Assembly: GCF_042885655.1 (NCBI RefSeq)
Contig: NZ_JBHVRO010000002.1
Coordinates: forward strand, 62,001 to 126,000
Reading direction: 5' to 3'
From: Psychrobacillus sp042885655
Lineage (GTDB): Bacteria > Bacillota > Bacilli > Bacillales_A > Planococcaceae
Length of the DNA stretch: 64,000 nt
Below, in pieces: positions 18,330 to 26,521 of the stretch. The notes below the pieces were generated by a model. That model was given only the letters and a program-made list of their open reading frames with translations, searched no databases and was not told the DNA's origin. A program made the position numbers and the translations under genes. The first letter of the stretch is position 1; every line of letters starts with the position of its first letter.

Positions 18330-19010
18330 TTGAGTTCATATATCGTTTACTTCGTGATAATTTTGTTGTTGCCTTTATATGCACAAATGAAAGTGAAAAG
18401 TACGTATAATAAATATTCAAAAGTCCGCTCAACATCTGGTATGAGCGGTGCACAAGTTGCGAGAACTATTTTAGATGCAAATGGATTATATGATGTAAAA
18501 GTGATCGAAAGTAAAGGATTTTTAAGCGATCATTACAATCCTATGACTAAGGTCGTTGCATTATCTACCCAAAATTATCACGAGGCATCTGTTGCTGGTT
18601 CAGCAATTGCAGCTCATGAGGTTGGACATGCGATCCAACATAAAGAAGCTTATTCGTTTTTAACATTAAGACATAAATTAGTACCTTTAGCGAATATTTC
18701 TTCCAATGCATCTTGGATTTTTGTGATGATTGGTATTTTTGCTAGCCTAAGTAATATGCTACTTTTAGGTATTGTTTTACTTGGAGTTGGGGTTGTATTT
18801 CAATTCGTAACACTTCCAGTTGAATTCAATGCTTCTAGTCGAGCGTTGGACCAAATGGTATCCTTAGGTATTATTCGAAATGAAGAAGAGCGCCATGCGA
18901 AGAAAGTATTAAGTGCTGCTGCTTTAACATATGTAGCTGCTACAGCAGTTGCTGTTCTTGAGTTATTACGTTTAGTATTAATCTTCACAGGTATGAATAG
19001 AAATGATTAA
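18330..19010 (+). CDS. Zinc metallopeptidase, YugP family
   Basis: A 226-residue membrane-bound metalloprotease of the neutral zinc peptidase 2 (YugP) group. The zinc motif HEVGH lies in AAHEVGHAIQH near residue 94. An N-terminal membrane helix and two central hydrophobic helices follow the expected pattern. The TTG start has AGAGAGGGGGA upstream. In B. subtilis, ypjB occupies this place and yugP lies elsewhere, so this is a local rearrangement or replacement. The substrate is unknown. Confidence 0.9.
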   Translation: MSSYIVYFVIILLLPLYAQMKVKSTYNKYSKVRSTSGMSGAQVARTILDANGLYDVKVIESKGFLSDHYNPMTKVVALSTQNYHEASVAGSAIAAHEVGHAIQHKEAYSFLTLRHKLVPLANISSNASWIFVMIGIFASLSNMLLLGIVLLGVGVVFQFVTLPVEFNASSRALDQMVSLGIIRNEEERHAKKVLSAAALTYVAATAVAVLELLRLVLIFTGMNRND

Positions 19011-19027
19011 TTAAAAAGTAGAAATTT

Positions 19028-19073
19028 TAAAGGATTGTTCTTTGTCACAATAGACTAAGGACAATCCTTTTTA
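19028..19073 (+). terminator. Terminator after the YugP-type gene
   Basis: AAAGGATTGT (19029-19038) pairs with ACAATCCTTT (19061-19070). Inner bases extend the stem and a short T run follows. Confidence 0.75.
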
Positions 19074-19129
19074 CATGTACCCTTATGCTAACCTTTAGAT
19101 GAGTTGGAATTGGAAGTCAAACTTTTTTA

Positions 19130-19503
19130 CCAGTGTTTATAGTACTTTTAATGAATTAAATAATACCGCGAATTTTCGTTTCAGGTTGGTGCGTTCCGCG
19201 AGGTGAGCGATGAGTCATCACCGCCGCTACACTTTCGTTGGAGGCGACTTCTGCGGGAATAGCTGATATTTTCTGCACCGAAAGCGAAGCGGCAGGTGCA
19301 TGAGCGGAAGAACCCGCAGGAACGCAGGAGAGGGAAAGAAGGCTAAAGGCGTCTCTTCCCTGAGGCAACGCCTTCATGACCAACATCCCGTTGGCCAAGG
19401 AGACTGAAGCTAGGCCAGCGAAAAGCGTCCGCCATAGCGTAAATCAACCATTTCTAAGTTCTCTAATTAAAAGAACCGGGCGTCTTTTTGCCCGGTTTTT
19501 CTT
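19130..19503 (-). repeat. Composite dispersed repeat, copy 2 (module A inverted, fused to module B)
   Basis: Bases 19130-19230 match the right half of the 5.2-5.5 kb copy in reverse orientation: TTATAGTACTTTTAATGAATT-like border, AATAATACCGCG, GAGCGATGAG, TCACCGCCGCTAC. Bases 19235-19503 match module B of 5590-5833 in forward orientation. So two modules are joined in a different arrangement from copy 1. It fills the whole 0.5-kb gap between two convergent genes. Confidence 0.8.
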
Positions 19504-19504
19504 A
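19474..19504 (+). terminator. Terminator-like end of composite repeat
   Basis: AACCGGGC (19474-19481) pairs with GCCCGGTT (19490-19497) and is followed by TTTTT. The same right end recurs, in decayed form, near 5812-5828 and 58765-58791. Confidence 0.7.
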
Positions 19505-19508
19505 TTCG

Positions 19509-20378
19509 TTAGTCTATTGGTCTTTTCTCATCGTCGAGTGTGAAACCTTCACCCATTACATCATGCACCTCAGTCAAAGAAACAAATGCATGTGGATCAA
19601 TAGATGTGATAATCGACTTCAAACGGACGATTTCATTTTTACCAATGACACAATAGAGAACTTCTCTTTCGTTTTTTGTATAATGTCCATATCCTTTTAA
19701 TACAGTGACTCCGCGTTCCATTTCTAAAGAAATACGAGTTGCAATTTCGTCCTGTAATTCAGAGATGATAAACGCGCCTCGAGCAGCATAAGCCCCTTCT
19801 TGTACGAAGTCGATTACTCTAGCCCCCACAAAAACTGCAACTAAAGTATACATCATAGATCGTTCGTCTAAAAACGTAAGCCATGATATTAATATAACGA
19901 AAGAATCGAACATAAACATCGTTTTCCCCATACTCCAACCAAGATACTTATGTGCAAGACGGGCAATTATATCAACCCCTCCAGTAGTGCCACCAAATCT
20001 AAAAATAATACCTAAACCTACTCCCGCAAAAACACCTGCAAATAAGGAAACTAGAAGCATATCATCCTGCAAACCAATATCTATTTCGTACATGTGGAAT
20101 ATTTTTAGAAATATCGATACAGAAACTGTACCAATAACCGTGTAAGCAAACACCTTTTTACCTAATAGTTTCCAACCTAAAATAAACATAGGAATATTCA
20201 ATAAAAGGTTCATTAATGCTACATCCCATTTAAATACGAAATATAATATTAAAGTAATTCCTGCAAATCCACCTTCTCCAAGTTCGTTTTGCATATTAAA
20301 GTGTACAAAACCAAAACTATAGATAGCAGACCCAATAATAATAAAAATTATATTTTTAAGTTTTAAACCTATTCCCAT
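19509..20378 (-). CDS. ypjC: YitT/DUF2179 family membrane protein, YpjC-like
   Basis: A 289-residue protein with about five or six N-terminal membrane helices and a C-terminal soluble DUF2179-type domain (from about residue 210, beginning ISELQDEIATRISLEMERGVT). The motif FRFGGTTGGVDIIARL is typical of the YitT family. It is transcribed against its neighbours. GGTGAATT-like sequence precedes the start on the minus strand. Transport or sensing has been suggested for the family but is not established. Confidence 0.88.
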   Translation of the reverse strand: MGIGLKLKNIIFIIIGSAIYSFGFVHFNMQNELGEGGFAGITLILYFVFKWDVALMNLLLNIPMFILGWKLLGKKVFAYTVIGTVSVSIFLKIFHMYEIDIGLQDDMLLVSLFAGVFAGVGLGIIFRFGGTTGGVDIIARLAHKYLGWSMGKTMFMFDSFVILISWLTFLDERSMMYTLVAVFVGARVIDFVQEGAYAARGAFIISELQDEIATRISLEMERGVTVLKGYGHYTKNEREVLYCVIGKNEIVRLKSIITSIDPHAFVSLTEVHDVMGEGFTLDDEKRPID

Positions 20379-20486
20379 GAATTCACCTCTAATATATATA
20401 TATTATAGTTAATATTATCAATCATTTGTTTGCTTTTGACAACCAGTGTATATTTTTAATAGGATGAGATTAGGAGTGTGAAAATA

Positions 20487-20819
20487 ATGGCTGAAAATAA
20501 AACATTAAACGAATTACAAAATGAAGTAGATATATATATAAATCAGTTTAAGGAAGGTTATTTTCCTCCAATGGAACTGTTAGCAAGATTAACAGAAGAG
20601 TTAGGTGAGCTTTCTAGAGAAGTCCAACATAAATATGGCACTAAGAAAAAAAAGAAAACGGAAGTAGAAAAAGAAATTGCAGATGAATTAGGAGATTTCT
20701 TTTTTGTATTAATTTGTATGGCAAATGCTGAAGGTATAAACTTACAAGAGTCATTACAAAATGTCTTAAAAAAATACAATACAAGAGATAAAGATCGTTG
20801 GACTAAAAAGGAGGAATAG
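20487..20819 (+). CDS. ypjD: MazG-like nucleotide pyrophosphohydrolase, YpjD
   Basis: A 110-residue all-helical NTP pyrophosphohydrolase of the MazG-like fold. The metal-binding residues are visible in RLTEELGELSREV and EKEIADELGDFFFV. ATG 20487 is used because TAGGAGTG (20471-20478) is its ribosome binding site; the GTG at 20478 lies inside it. It is the first gene of the ypjD-dapB-mgsA-bshA-cca unit, with 2 bases to dapB. The physiological nucleotide substrate is unknown. Confidence 0.9.
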   Translation: MAENKTLNELQNEVDIYINQFKEGYFPPMELLARLTEELGELSREVQHKYGTKKKKKTEVEKEIADELGDFFFVLICMANAEGINLQESLQNVLKKYNTRDKDRWTKKEE

Positions 20820-20821
20820 TT

Positions 20822-21598
20822 ATGGTTATTAAAGTAGCGATAGCAGGACCAAGAGGGAGAATGGGTAAACAAGCAGTAGCAACACTGATTAAAAATAATG
20901 AGTTTTTATTGGTGAGTGTATTAGATCATAAAAATGAAGAGAGATTTTTGGAACATGATATTCCTGTTTTTACTTCATTGGAAGAACTAATCTATCATAC
21001 CAAACCAGATGTATTAGTCGATTTGACAGTGCCATCCTGTGTATTTGAGCATACAATTACTGCCTTAGAAAATGGTGTAAGACCAGTTATTGGTACAACT
21101 GGCTTTACTGATTTACAATTAGAGGAGGTTAGGAAGAAAGTAGAAGAAAAAGAAATCGGCTGTATTATTGCCCCTAACTTTTCAATTGGTGCGGTTCTGA
21201 TGATGAAATTTTCACAAATGGCTGCTAAATATTTAACTGATATTGAAATTATAGAGATGCATCACGACCAAAAAGTGGATGCTCCCTCAGGTACAGCTTT
21301 AAAAACAGCCCAAATGATAAATGATGTAAGAGAATCTTTTGAACAAGGACATACAGATGAAAAAGAACTAATTGAAGGTGCTCGAGGGGCAAACATTTCT
21401 GGAATGCATATTCATAGTGTACGATTACCAGGTTTAGTCGCACATCAGCAAGTGCTTCTAGGAGGAGAAGGACAGCTATTGACCCTTCGTCATGATTCAT
21501 TTGACCGGACCTCGTTTATGTCTGGAATAGTATTATCAATCAATGAAATAATGAAACATAATACACTTATATACGGCTTAGAGAAACTTATATTATAG
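20822..21598 (+). CDS. dapB: 4-hydroxy-tetrahydrodipicolinate reductase
   Basis: DapB acts in the lysine/diaminopimelate pathway, reducing the dihydrodipicolinate-level intermediate with NAD(P)H. The 258-residue protein has the nucleotide site AGPRGRMGKQ at the N terminus. GTTGF and the catalytic EMHHDQKVDAPSGTALK region are intact. It is slightly shorter than the B. subtilis enzyme. It sits second in the operon and mgsA follows after 10 bases. Confidence 0.96.
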   Translation: MVIKVAIAGPRGRMGKQAVATLIKNNEFLLVSVLDHKNEERFLEHDIPVFTSLEELIYHTKPDVLVDLTVPSCVFEHTITALENGVRPVIGTTGFTDLQLEEVRKKVEEKEIGCIIAPNFSIGAVLMMKFSQMAAKYLTDIEIIEMHHDQKVDAPSGTALKTAQMINDVRESFEQGHTDEKELIEGARGANISGMHIHSVRLPGLVAHQQVLLGGEGQLLTLRHDSFDRTSFMSGIVLSINEIMKHNTLIYGLEKLIL

Positions 21599-21608
21599 GA
21601 GGAAAATA

Positions 21609-22016
21609 ATGAGAATCGCATTAGTGGCACATGATAAAAAAAAGGATGATTTGATCCAATTTGTAACTGCATATAAACCTTATTTAGAAATTCATGAATT
21701 ATTTGCAACAGGAACGACCGGTACAAGAATAATTAATGAAGTGGGTTTATCTGTTTTTAGATATAAGTCAGGGCCACTTGGAGGGGATCAACAGATTGGA
21801 TCTGCCATTGCTAATAATGAAATGGATATGGTTATTTTCTTTCGTGATCCCCTAACGTCTCAGCCACACGAACCAGATGTATCAGCATTAATAAGACTTT
21901 GTGATGTCTATCAAATACCTCTAGCAACTAATATGGGAACAGCAGAAGTATTATTAAAAGGATTAGAGGAAGGCTTTTTGGATTGGCGATTATTAGAAGA
22001 AAGACGTTCACGATAA
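21609..22016 (+). CDS. mgsA: Methylglyoxal synthase
   Basis: MgsA converts dihydroxyacetone phosphate to methylglyoxal and phosphate, a bypass used when sugar phosphates build up. The 135-residue protein has ALVAHDKKKDDL, FATGTTGT and the phosphate/catalytic region SGPLGGDQQIG. MVIFFRDPL is also present. It has an AGGAGG site and lies between dapB and bshA. In B. subtilis bshB1 lies between mgsA and bshA; it is missing here. Confidence 0.96.
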   Translation: MRIALVAHDKKKDDLIQFVTAYKPYLEIHELFATGTTGTRIINEVGLSVFRYKSGPLGGDQQIGSAIANNEMDMVIFFRDPLTSQPHEPDVSALIRLCDVYQIPLATNMGTAEVLLKGLEEGFLDWRLLEERRSR

Positions 22017-22028
22017 GGAAGTGATTAG

Positions 22029-23162
22029 ATGAGAAAACTAAAGATTGGCATTACTTGTTATCCTACAGTAGGTGGCTCTGGAGTTATTGCTACTGAACTT
22101 GGAAAAATGCTCGCAGAAAAAGGACATGACATACATTTCATAACTTCAAGTATGCCTTTTCGATTAAACAAAATGTATACAAATATTACATATCATCAAG
22201 TAGAAGTAAATAGCTATTCTGTCTTCCAGTACGCACCCTATGATATTGCATTAGCAAACAAAATGGCAGAAGTAATAGAAGATGAAGGGCTGGATGTTCT
22301 ACATGTGCATTATGCAATTCCTCATGCTGTATGTGCAATACTTGCAAAAGATATGGCAAATTCCGACATAGGAATTGTTACTACTTTACACGGAACTGAT
22401 ATTACCGTCTTAGGAGACGATTCGTCTTTGTCGGGAGCAATTCGGTATGGTATTGAAAAATCTGATATTGTAACTGCTGTTTCTGATTCATTAGTAAGTC
22501 AAACGATGGAATTAATCGCTCCTCGAAAAGAAATAGAAACCATTTATAATTTCGTTGACGAACAAGAATATTCACAAAAAGAAGTGGGAAATCTAAAAGA
22601 ATTATTAGGAATTAGATCGGATGAAAAAGTTATTATACATGTTTCAAACTTTAGAAAAGTAAAACATGTTCCTGATGTGGTGAAAAGTTTTGAACTTATT
22701 CGAGAAGAAATTCCAGCAAAATTATTGTTAGTGGGGGATGGACCTGAAAAACATCCGGTAATGGAATATGTTAAAGGAAGACCGATTGAAAAAGACGTAT
22801 TATTTTTAGGCAAACAAGACAACTTATCTGAACTATATTCAATTTCTGATTTGATGCTACTTCTCTCTCAAAAAGAGTCATTCGGATTAGTATTACTCGA
22901 AGCTATGGCATGTGAGGTGCCTTGTATAGGAACAAATGTTGGTGGTATTCCTGAAGTTATCACTCATGGAGAAAACGGATTTTTAGTTGAATTGGGGGAT
23001 ATTTCAAAAGTGGCAGAGTACGGTGTGAAAATTTTGAAAGATCCTGTCTTACATAAAAACTTAAGCGAAACATCCTTGCGAATTGTTCAAGAGAGATTTA
23101 GTTCTTCTAATATTGTTGCACAATATGAAGAAATGTATGAAAGAGTGGCGAGAAAAAAATGA
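22029..23162 (+). CDS. bshA: N-acetyl-alpha-D-glucosaminyl L-malate synthase
   Basis: BshA is a GT4 glycosyltransferase that joins malate to UDP-GlcNAc, the first step of bacillithiol synthesis. The 377-residue protein starts KIGITCYPTVGGSGVIATEL. It carries the GT-B sugar-nucleotide segment KESFGLVLLEAMACEVP followed by GGIPE. The stop overlaps the cca start (ATGATGA). The next pathway enzyme, the BshB deacetylase, is not in its usual neighbouring place. Confidence 0.95.
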   Translation: MRKLKIGITCYPTVGGSGVIATELGKMLAEKGHDIHFITSSMPFRLNKMYTNITYHQVEVNSYSVFQYAPYDIALANKMAEVIEDEGLDVLHVHYAIPHAVCAILAKDMANSDIGIVTTLHGTDITVLGDDSSLSGAIRYGIEKSDIVTAVSDSLVSQTMELIAPRKEIETIYNFVDEQEYSQKEVGNLKELLGIRSDEKVIIHVSNFRKVKHVPDVVKSFELIREEIPAKLLLVGDGPEKHPVMEYVKGRPIEKDVLFLGKQDNLSELYSISDLMLLLSQKESFGLVLLEAMACEVPCIGTNVGGIPEVITHGENGFLVELGDISKVAEYGVKILKDPVLHKNLSETSLRIVQERFSSSNIVAQYEEMYERVARKK

Positions 23163-24349
23163 TGAGAAGTCGGTGGCCTGTCGCATATCAAGTAATTGAG
23201 AAACTTGAGAATGCAGGATTTGAAGCATATGTTGTAGGAGGAGCGGTCCGTGATTTTATAAGATCAGTTCATGCAAATGATTTGGACGTCACAACAAATG
23301 CAACACCGAACGAAGTAAAACAGTTATTTGAACATACGATTGATGTAGGGATAGAACATGGAACGATACTTGTTGTATTAAAAGAAACGATTGAAGTGAC
23401 TACTTTTAGGTCCGAAGATACTTATTCTGATTTTAGAAGACCGGATAATGTTACCTTTGTCCGTTCACTACAGGAAGATCTTCAAAGAAGAGACTTTACA
23501 ATGAATGCAATGGCCTTAAAAAAAACGGATGAACTGATTGATTATTTTGGTGGAAGAGAAGATATTGAGAAGAAACTAATTCGGGCTGTTGGTGATCCAA
23601 ACATGCGTTTTACGGAAGATGCTTTACGTATGCTTAGAGCAATTCGATTTTCAGCACAATTAGATTTTTCATTGCATCCTCTAACACTAAAAGCCATTCA
23701 GGAGAAACATCATCTTATCAAACATGTGTCAATGGAAAGAGTTAAAGTTGAACTAGAAAAAATTTGGAAAAGTAACCAAGTAGAAAAAGGAATGAAATTA
23801 TTAGTTACGAGTAAATTAGCTTTAAATTTCCAAGGTGATTGGGAATCTTCTTTTGAAAAATGGAATGGATTTTTATTGTTCCAAAATGTAGCGAATGGGT
23901 GGGCATTTTTTGCACTTATGCAGCAATCAACAGATATTAATACTCTATTAAGTTATTATAAATGCTCCAATGCAGAAAAAGCGCATGTGAAGCAAGTTTT
24001 GCTTGCAGTAGAGAAATTGAAATTAGGACCATGGACTACATATGATCTATTCCAATATAATGAAGAGATATTAAGAGCAGCGGCTCATTATGCTAAAACC
24101 ATTCTAGATGTTCATTTACATTATTCAATAGAACAGATTAATCGAATAAAAGATGCCATTCCAATTACAACTGCAAGAGACATAGTTATTAATGGAAATG
24201 AACTAATGGAATGGAAAAATGAAAAAAGAGGTCCATGGATAAAAGAGGTCCTGGAGAAGTTAACGAGAGAAATTGTAAATGGACAAGTTCTAAATGAACG
24301 TGAACACATAAAGGAATGGTTTTTTCGTGAATATGACATTCGAAAGTAA
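23159..24349 (+). CDS. cca: CCA-adding tRNA nucleotidyltransferase
   Basis: The enzyme builds or repairs the CCA end of tRNAs. The 396 residues match the class II bacterial enzyme. Key segments are VGGAVRDFIRS and the metal site NDLDVTT at about residues 27-46, then RRDFTMNA and the EDALRMLRAIRF tRNA-binding part. The start overlaps bshA. Its last 30 bases contain a 29-bp stretch that recurs exactly at the birA start. The C terminus (EYDIRK) therefore looks newly made by the rearrangement. Confidence 0.95.
   Translation: MMRSRWPVAYQVIEKLENAGFEAYVVGGAVRDFIRSVHANDLDVTTNATPNEVKQLFEHTIDVGIEHGTILVVLKETIEVTTFRSEDTYSDFRRPDNVTFVRSLQEDLQRRDFTMNAMALKKTDELIDYFGGREDIEKKLIRAVGDPNMRFTEDALRMLRAIRFSAQLDFSLHPLTLKAIQEKHHLIKHVSMERVKVELEKIWKSNQVEKGMKLLVTSKLALNFQGDWESSFEKWNGFLLFQNVANGWAFFALMQQSTDINTLLSYYKCSNAEKAHVKQVLLAVEKLKLGPWTTYDLFQYNEEILRAAAHYAKTILDVHLHYSIEQINRIKDAIPITTARDIVINGNELMEWKNEKRGPWIKEVLEKLTREIVNGQVLNEREHIKEWFFREYDIRK
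24310..24338 (+). repeat. 29-bp direct repeat, left copy (inside cca end)
   Basis: The 29 bases are identical to 25254-25282. Here they code for the last residues of Cca (KEWFFREYD). The two copies are 944 bp apart and bracket the insertion between cca and birA. Confidence 0.92.
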
Positions 24350-24439
24350 ATAACCAGGATTTATTAATAATTTTCGATCGAGTTAATTTCATAAATAGCA
24401 TTTGATTATTAAAACACTAACAATATTTAATTTATTGAT

Positions 24440-24562
24440 TGGAGTGATAGGCGGCGACTCCAGCGGGAAGAGTGAGACAAATGAGCCATTACAAACGACG
24501 TGCGGCGGTGATGGCTCAACGCTCACCCCGCGGAAAGCGTCCGCCTATAGCGGAAATCATGC
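24440..24562 (+). repeat. Composite dispersed repeat, short palindromic core copy
   Basis: This copy of the palindromic core starts GGCGGCGACTCC and ends with CCCCGCGGAAAGCG then TCCGCC, so the two ends pair. The centre carries GAGCCATTAC and GTGATGGCTC, again self-complementary. It resembles 5392-5490. It lacks the long AT-rich left part and module B. Confidence 0.75.
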
Positions 24563-24676
24563 TGATTTATGAAGAGTATATTATACATATTCATACATTT
24601 CACTTTAAAATTGTTCGTGTTTTGAATTATGAAATTGATTCAATTAATAATTTTTATTAATACTAGTCTTCAAAGC

Positions 24677-24719
24677 TAAAAAAGTAGAGGAGGAACTAAT
24701 AATTTCCACACTCTACTCT
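24677..24719. terminator. Terminator-like palindrome
   Basis: AGTAGAG near 24682 pairs with CTCTACT near 24711. A very similar palindrome stands at 58957-59000. It may end transcripts on either strand, for example the short minus-strand gene at 24881-25006. Confidence 0.45.
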
Positions 24720-24880
24720 TGCTTATAAGAAAATTGTTGATAAATATGACATCCCTGCGGGAATAACGTTAGCAAGAGCCCTTCTAAAGTTCGAGGATGC
24801 TGAAGCAACGTCACGGAGAATGAGCAATACCTATGATTTTCTTTCGTATTGGACAGACCCTAAATGCTCTATAGAATTAG
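24703..24880 (+). pseudogene. Open frame without start codon, possible gene remnant
   Basis: A reading frame open from 24703 to 24930 has no usable start. Its first 58 codons give a protein-like string including KKIVDKYDIPAG and LARALLKFEDAEA. The last part is merely antisense to the YjcZ-type gene. I do not recognise the family. It may be the tail of a gene carried in with the inserted segment, or chance. Confidence 0.25.
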
Positions 24881-25006
24881 TTAGCAGCCATATCCGCCAT
24901 ATCCGCCGCCTAAAAAGCTTGCGCCTATAATTATCAACAGTATAAACAGAACAACAACTAAAGCGAATCCATTTCCTGTACCATATCCACCAACTGCATT
25001 ACCCAT
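24881..25006 (-). CDS. YjcZ-type small glycine-rich membrane protein (41 aa)
   Basis: A 41-residue ORF: N-terminal MGNAVGGYGTGNGF, one hydrophobic helix (ALVVVLFILLIIIGASF) and a Gly-Tyr-rich end, GGGYGGYGC. This is the layout of the YjcZ family of small sporulation-associated proteins. A perfect GGAGGTGAT (25011-25019, minus strand) lies 4 bases before the ATG. It lies inside the segment bounded by the 29-bp direct repeats, so it was probably brought in with it. Function is unknown; spore association is inferred from the family. Confidence 0.85.
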   Translation of the reverse strand: MGNAVGGYGTGNGFALVVVLFILLIIIGASFLGGGYGGYGC

Positions 25007-25253
25007 ACAAATCACCTCCAATATTCAAGATAGTTCATTCTATGTTAAAATTGGGATTTTGTCTGATTCATTTGTAAGGTTTGAAAAAAATCTAAAACCA
25101 CTGAAGCCTTATTGTCACCAAAGGATCAAAATGGAACAATTTATGAGTTTAGATTCAACTTTTAAGATTATCTCAGACTGTTTGTGATAATATTGTTATT
25201 AATTAACTAATCAAACATGATAAAGTGCTTGTTTTCATGATAGTAAACTTAAA

Positions 25254-25282
25254 AAAGGAATGGTTTTTTCGTGAATATGACA
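25254..25282 (+). repeat. 29-bp direct repeat, right copy (birA start region)
   Basis: Identical to 24310-24338. It carries the birA ribosome binding site and start. Read in the Cca frame it continues ...REYDK then TAA, which would be a natural Cca end overlapping birA. Confidence 0.92.
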
Positions 25283-26251
25283 AATAAAGAAAAGATTCTT
25301 TCCCAACTGCTGGTGGCAAAAGGGGAACCAATTTCAGGTCAAAAACTAGCGGATGAATTATCAATTTCCCGCACAATGATTTGGAAACATCTCAAAGCCT
25401 TGGAAGAGGAAGGTTATGTAATTGAGGCGGTAAAGAAAAAAGGATATATTCTAATTTCTACTCCAGATATAGTTTCTAAAGAAAGAATAACAACTTATTT
25501 GCAAACTTTGCAGTTAGGGCATAACATTTTATATTATCCAGTTTGCGATTCCACACAGAACATTGCAACAGAGAAGGCACGAAACGGGGCTTCACATGGT
25601 ACTGTAATTATTACAGAACAGCAATCTGCTGGAAGAGGAAGATTAGAACGAGCATGGGACTCATCTGCAAATAAAGGGATCTGGATGAGTGTTGTCATTC
25701 GTCCTGAAATTAGTCCTCATATGGCACCTCAATTTACACTTGTATCAGCAGTAGCCATTACAAAGGCGATTGAAGAAATGACTGACATTGTTCCAGAGAT
25801 TAAATGGCCGAATGACCTATTGATAAACGGAAAAAAAATGACTGGCATATTAACTGAACTTCAAGCAGATATGGACCGTGTTCAATCCATCATTATTGGG
25901 ATTGGGGTTAATGTAAACCAGGAACTAGAATCTTTTGATCAATCCATTCAGTCCATTGCTACTTCATTAAAAATAGAAACAGGACACGAGATTAATCGAG
26001 CTGCTTTAGTTGCTAAAATCCTTTTTTACTTAGAAAAATATTCTACAATATATGTTGAAAAAGGTTTTGAGCCAATAAAGTTACTTTGGGAAAGCTATAG
26101 TTGTACAATAGGAAAACGAGTAAGAGCAACTCTTTTAAGAGAAACTCTAGAGGGAATTGCTATTGGTATTACAAATGATGGTGTGCTTCAGCTTCGATTG
26201 GATAATGGTGAAATAAGAGGAATATATTCAGCAGATATACATCTAACATGA
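25271..26251 (+). CDS. birA: Biotin operon repressor / biotin-[acetyl-CoA carboxylase] ligase
   Basis: BirA attaches biotin to carboxylases and represses biotin genes when loaded with biotinyl-AMP. Residues 1-65 form a winged helix (LADELSISRTMIWKHLKALEEEGY). The catalytic domain has QQSAGRGRLERAW and KWPNDLLINGKKMTGIL. The C-terminal SH3-like part ends with the RGIYSADI type motif. GTG 25271 is chosen for spacing from AAAGGAA; ATG 25277 is possible. In B. subtilis birA follows cca directly; here 0.9 kb separates them. Confidence 0.94.
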   Translation: MNMTNKEKILSQLLVAKGEPISGQKLADELSISRTMIWKHLKALEEEGYVIEAVKKKGYILISTPDIVSKERITTYLQTLQLGHNILYYPVCDSTQNIATEKARNGASHGTVIITEQQSAGRGRLERAWDSSANKGIWMSVVIRPEISPHMAPQFTLVSAVAITKAIEEMTDIVPEIKWPNDLLINGKKMTGILTELQADMDRVQSIIIGIGVNVNQELESFDQSIQSIATSLKIETGHEINRAALVAKILFYLEKYSTIYVEKGFEPIKLLWESYSCTIGKRVRATLLRETLEGIAIGITNDGVLQLRLDNGEIRGIYSADIHLT

Positions 26252-26415
26252 GCCAACTAAAGACTTCAAAAAGGCCAAGCGTATTGGATATAACAAATAA
26301 TTATTTGGACTAATTGGTAGTAATCTGTTAATCTATATGCGAAGGGTAGTATCCTAATCGAACTGCACCTGAAATATTTGGAACTAAAATTTAATAGTCT
26401 GCCTTGATCACGATA

Positions 26416-26484
26416 GACAGGGACGGAGAAAACCTATTTCTTACATTTTCTGCCCTTCTGTCCACTTTCGGATTGAAGGGCTTT
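26416..26484 (+). promoter_or_regulatory. Leader with competing hairpins before panB
   Basis: The 270-base gap between birA and panB has no ORF. GACAG (26416-26420) with AGAAAA (26427-26432) can pair with TTTTCT (26446-26451) and CTGTC (26458-26462). The segment GCCCTTC (26452-26458), partly inside that hairpin, can instead pair with GAAGGGC (26475-26481), which is followed by TTTTATT. The second hairpin looks like a terminator. It may simply end birA or act as an attenuator of pan transcription. Confidence 0.45.
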
Positions 26485-26521
26485 TATTGGTTTTCTTCTC
26501 AAAAAAGAGGAGGAGTAAAAA

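Noticed and set aside
26252..26521. T-box leader before panB
   Set aside because: No GGGTGG-type antiterminator motif is seen, and PanB is not a typical T-box target.
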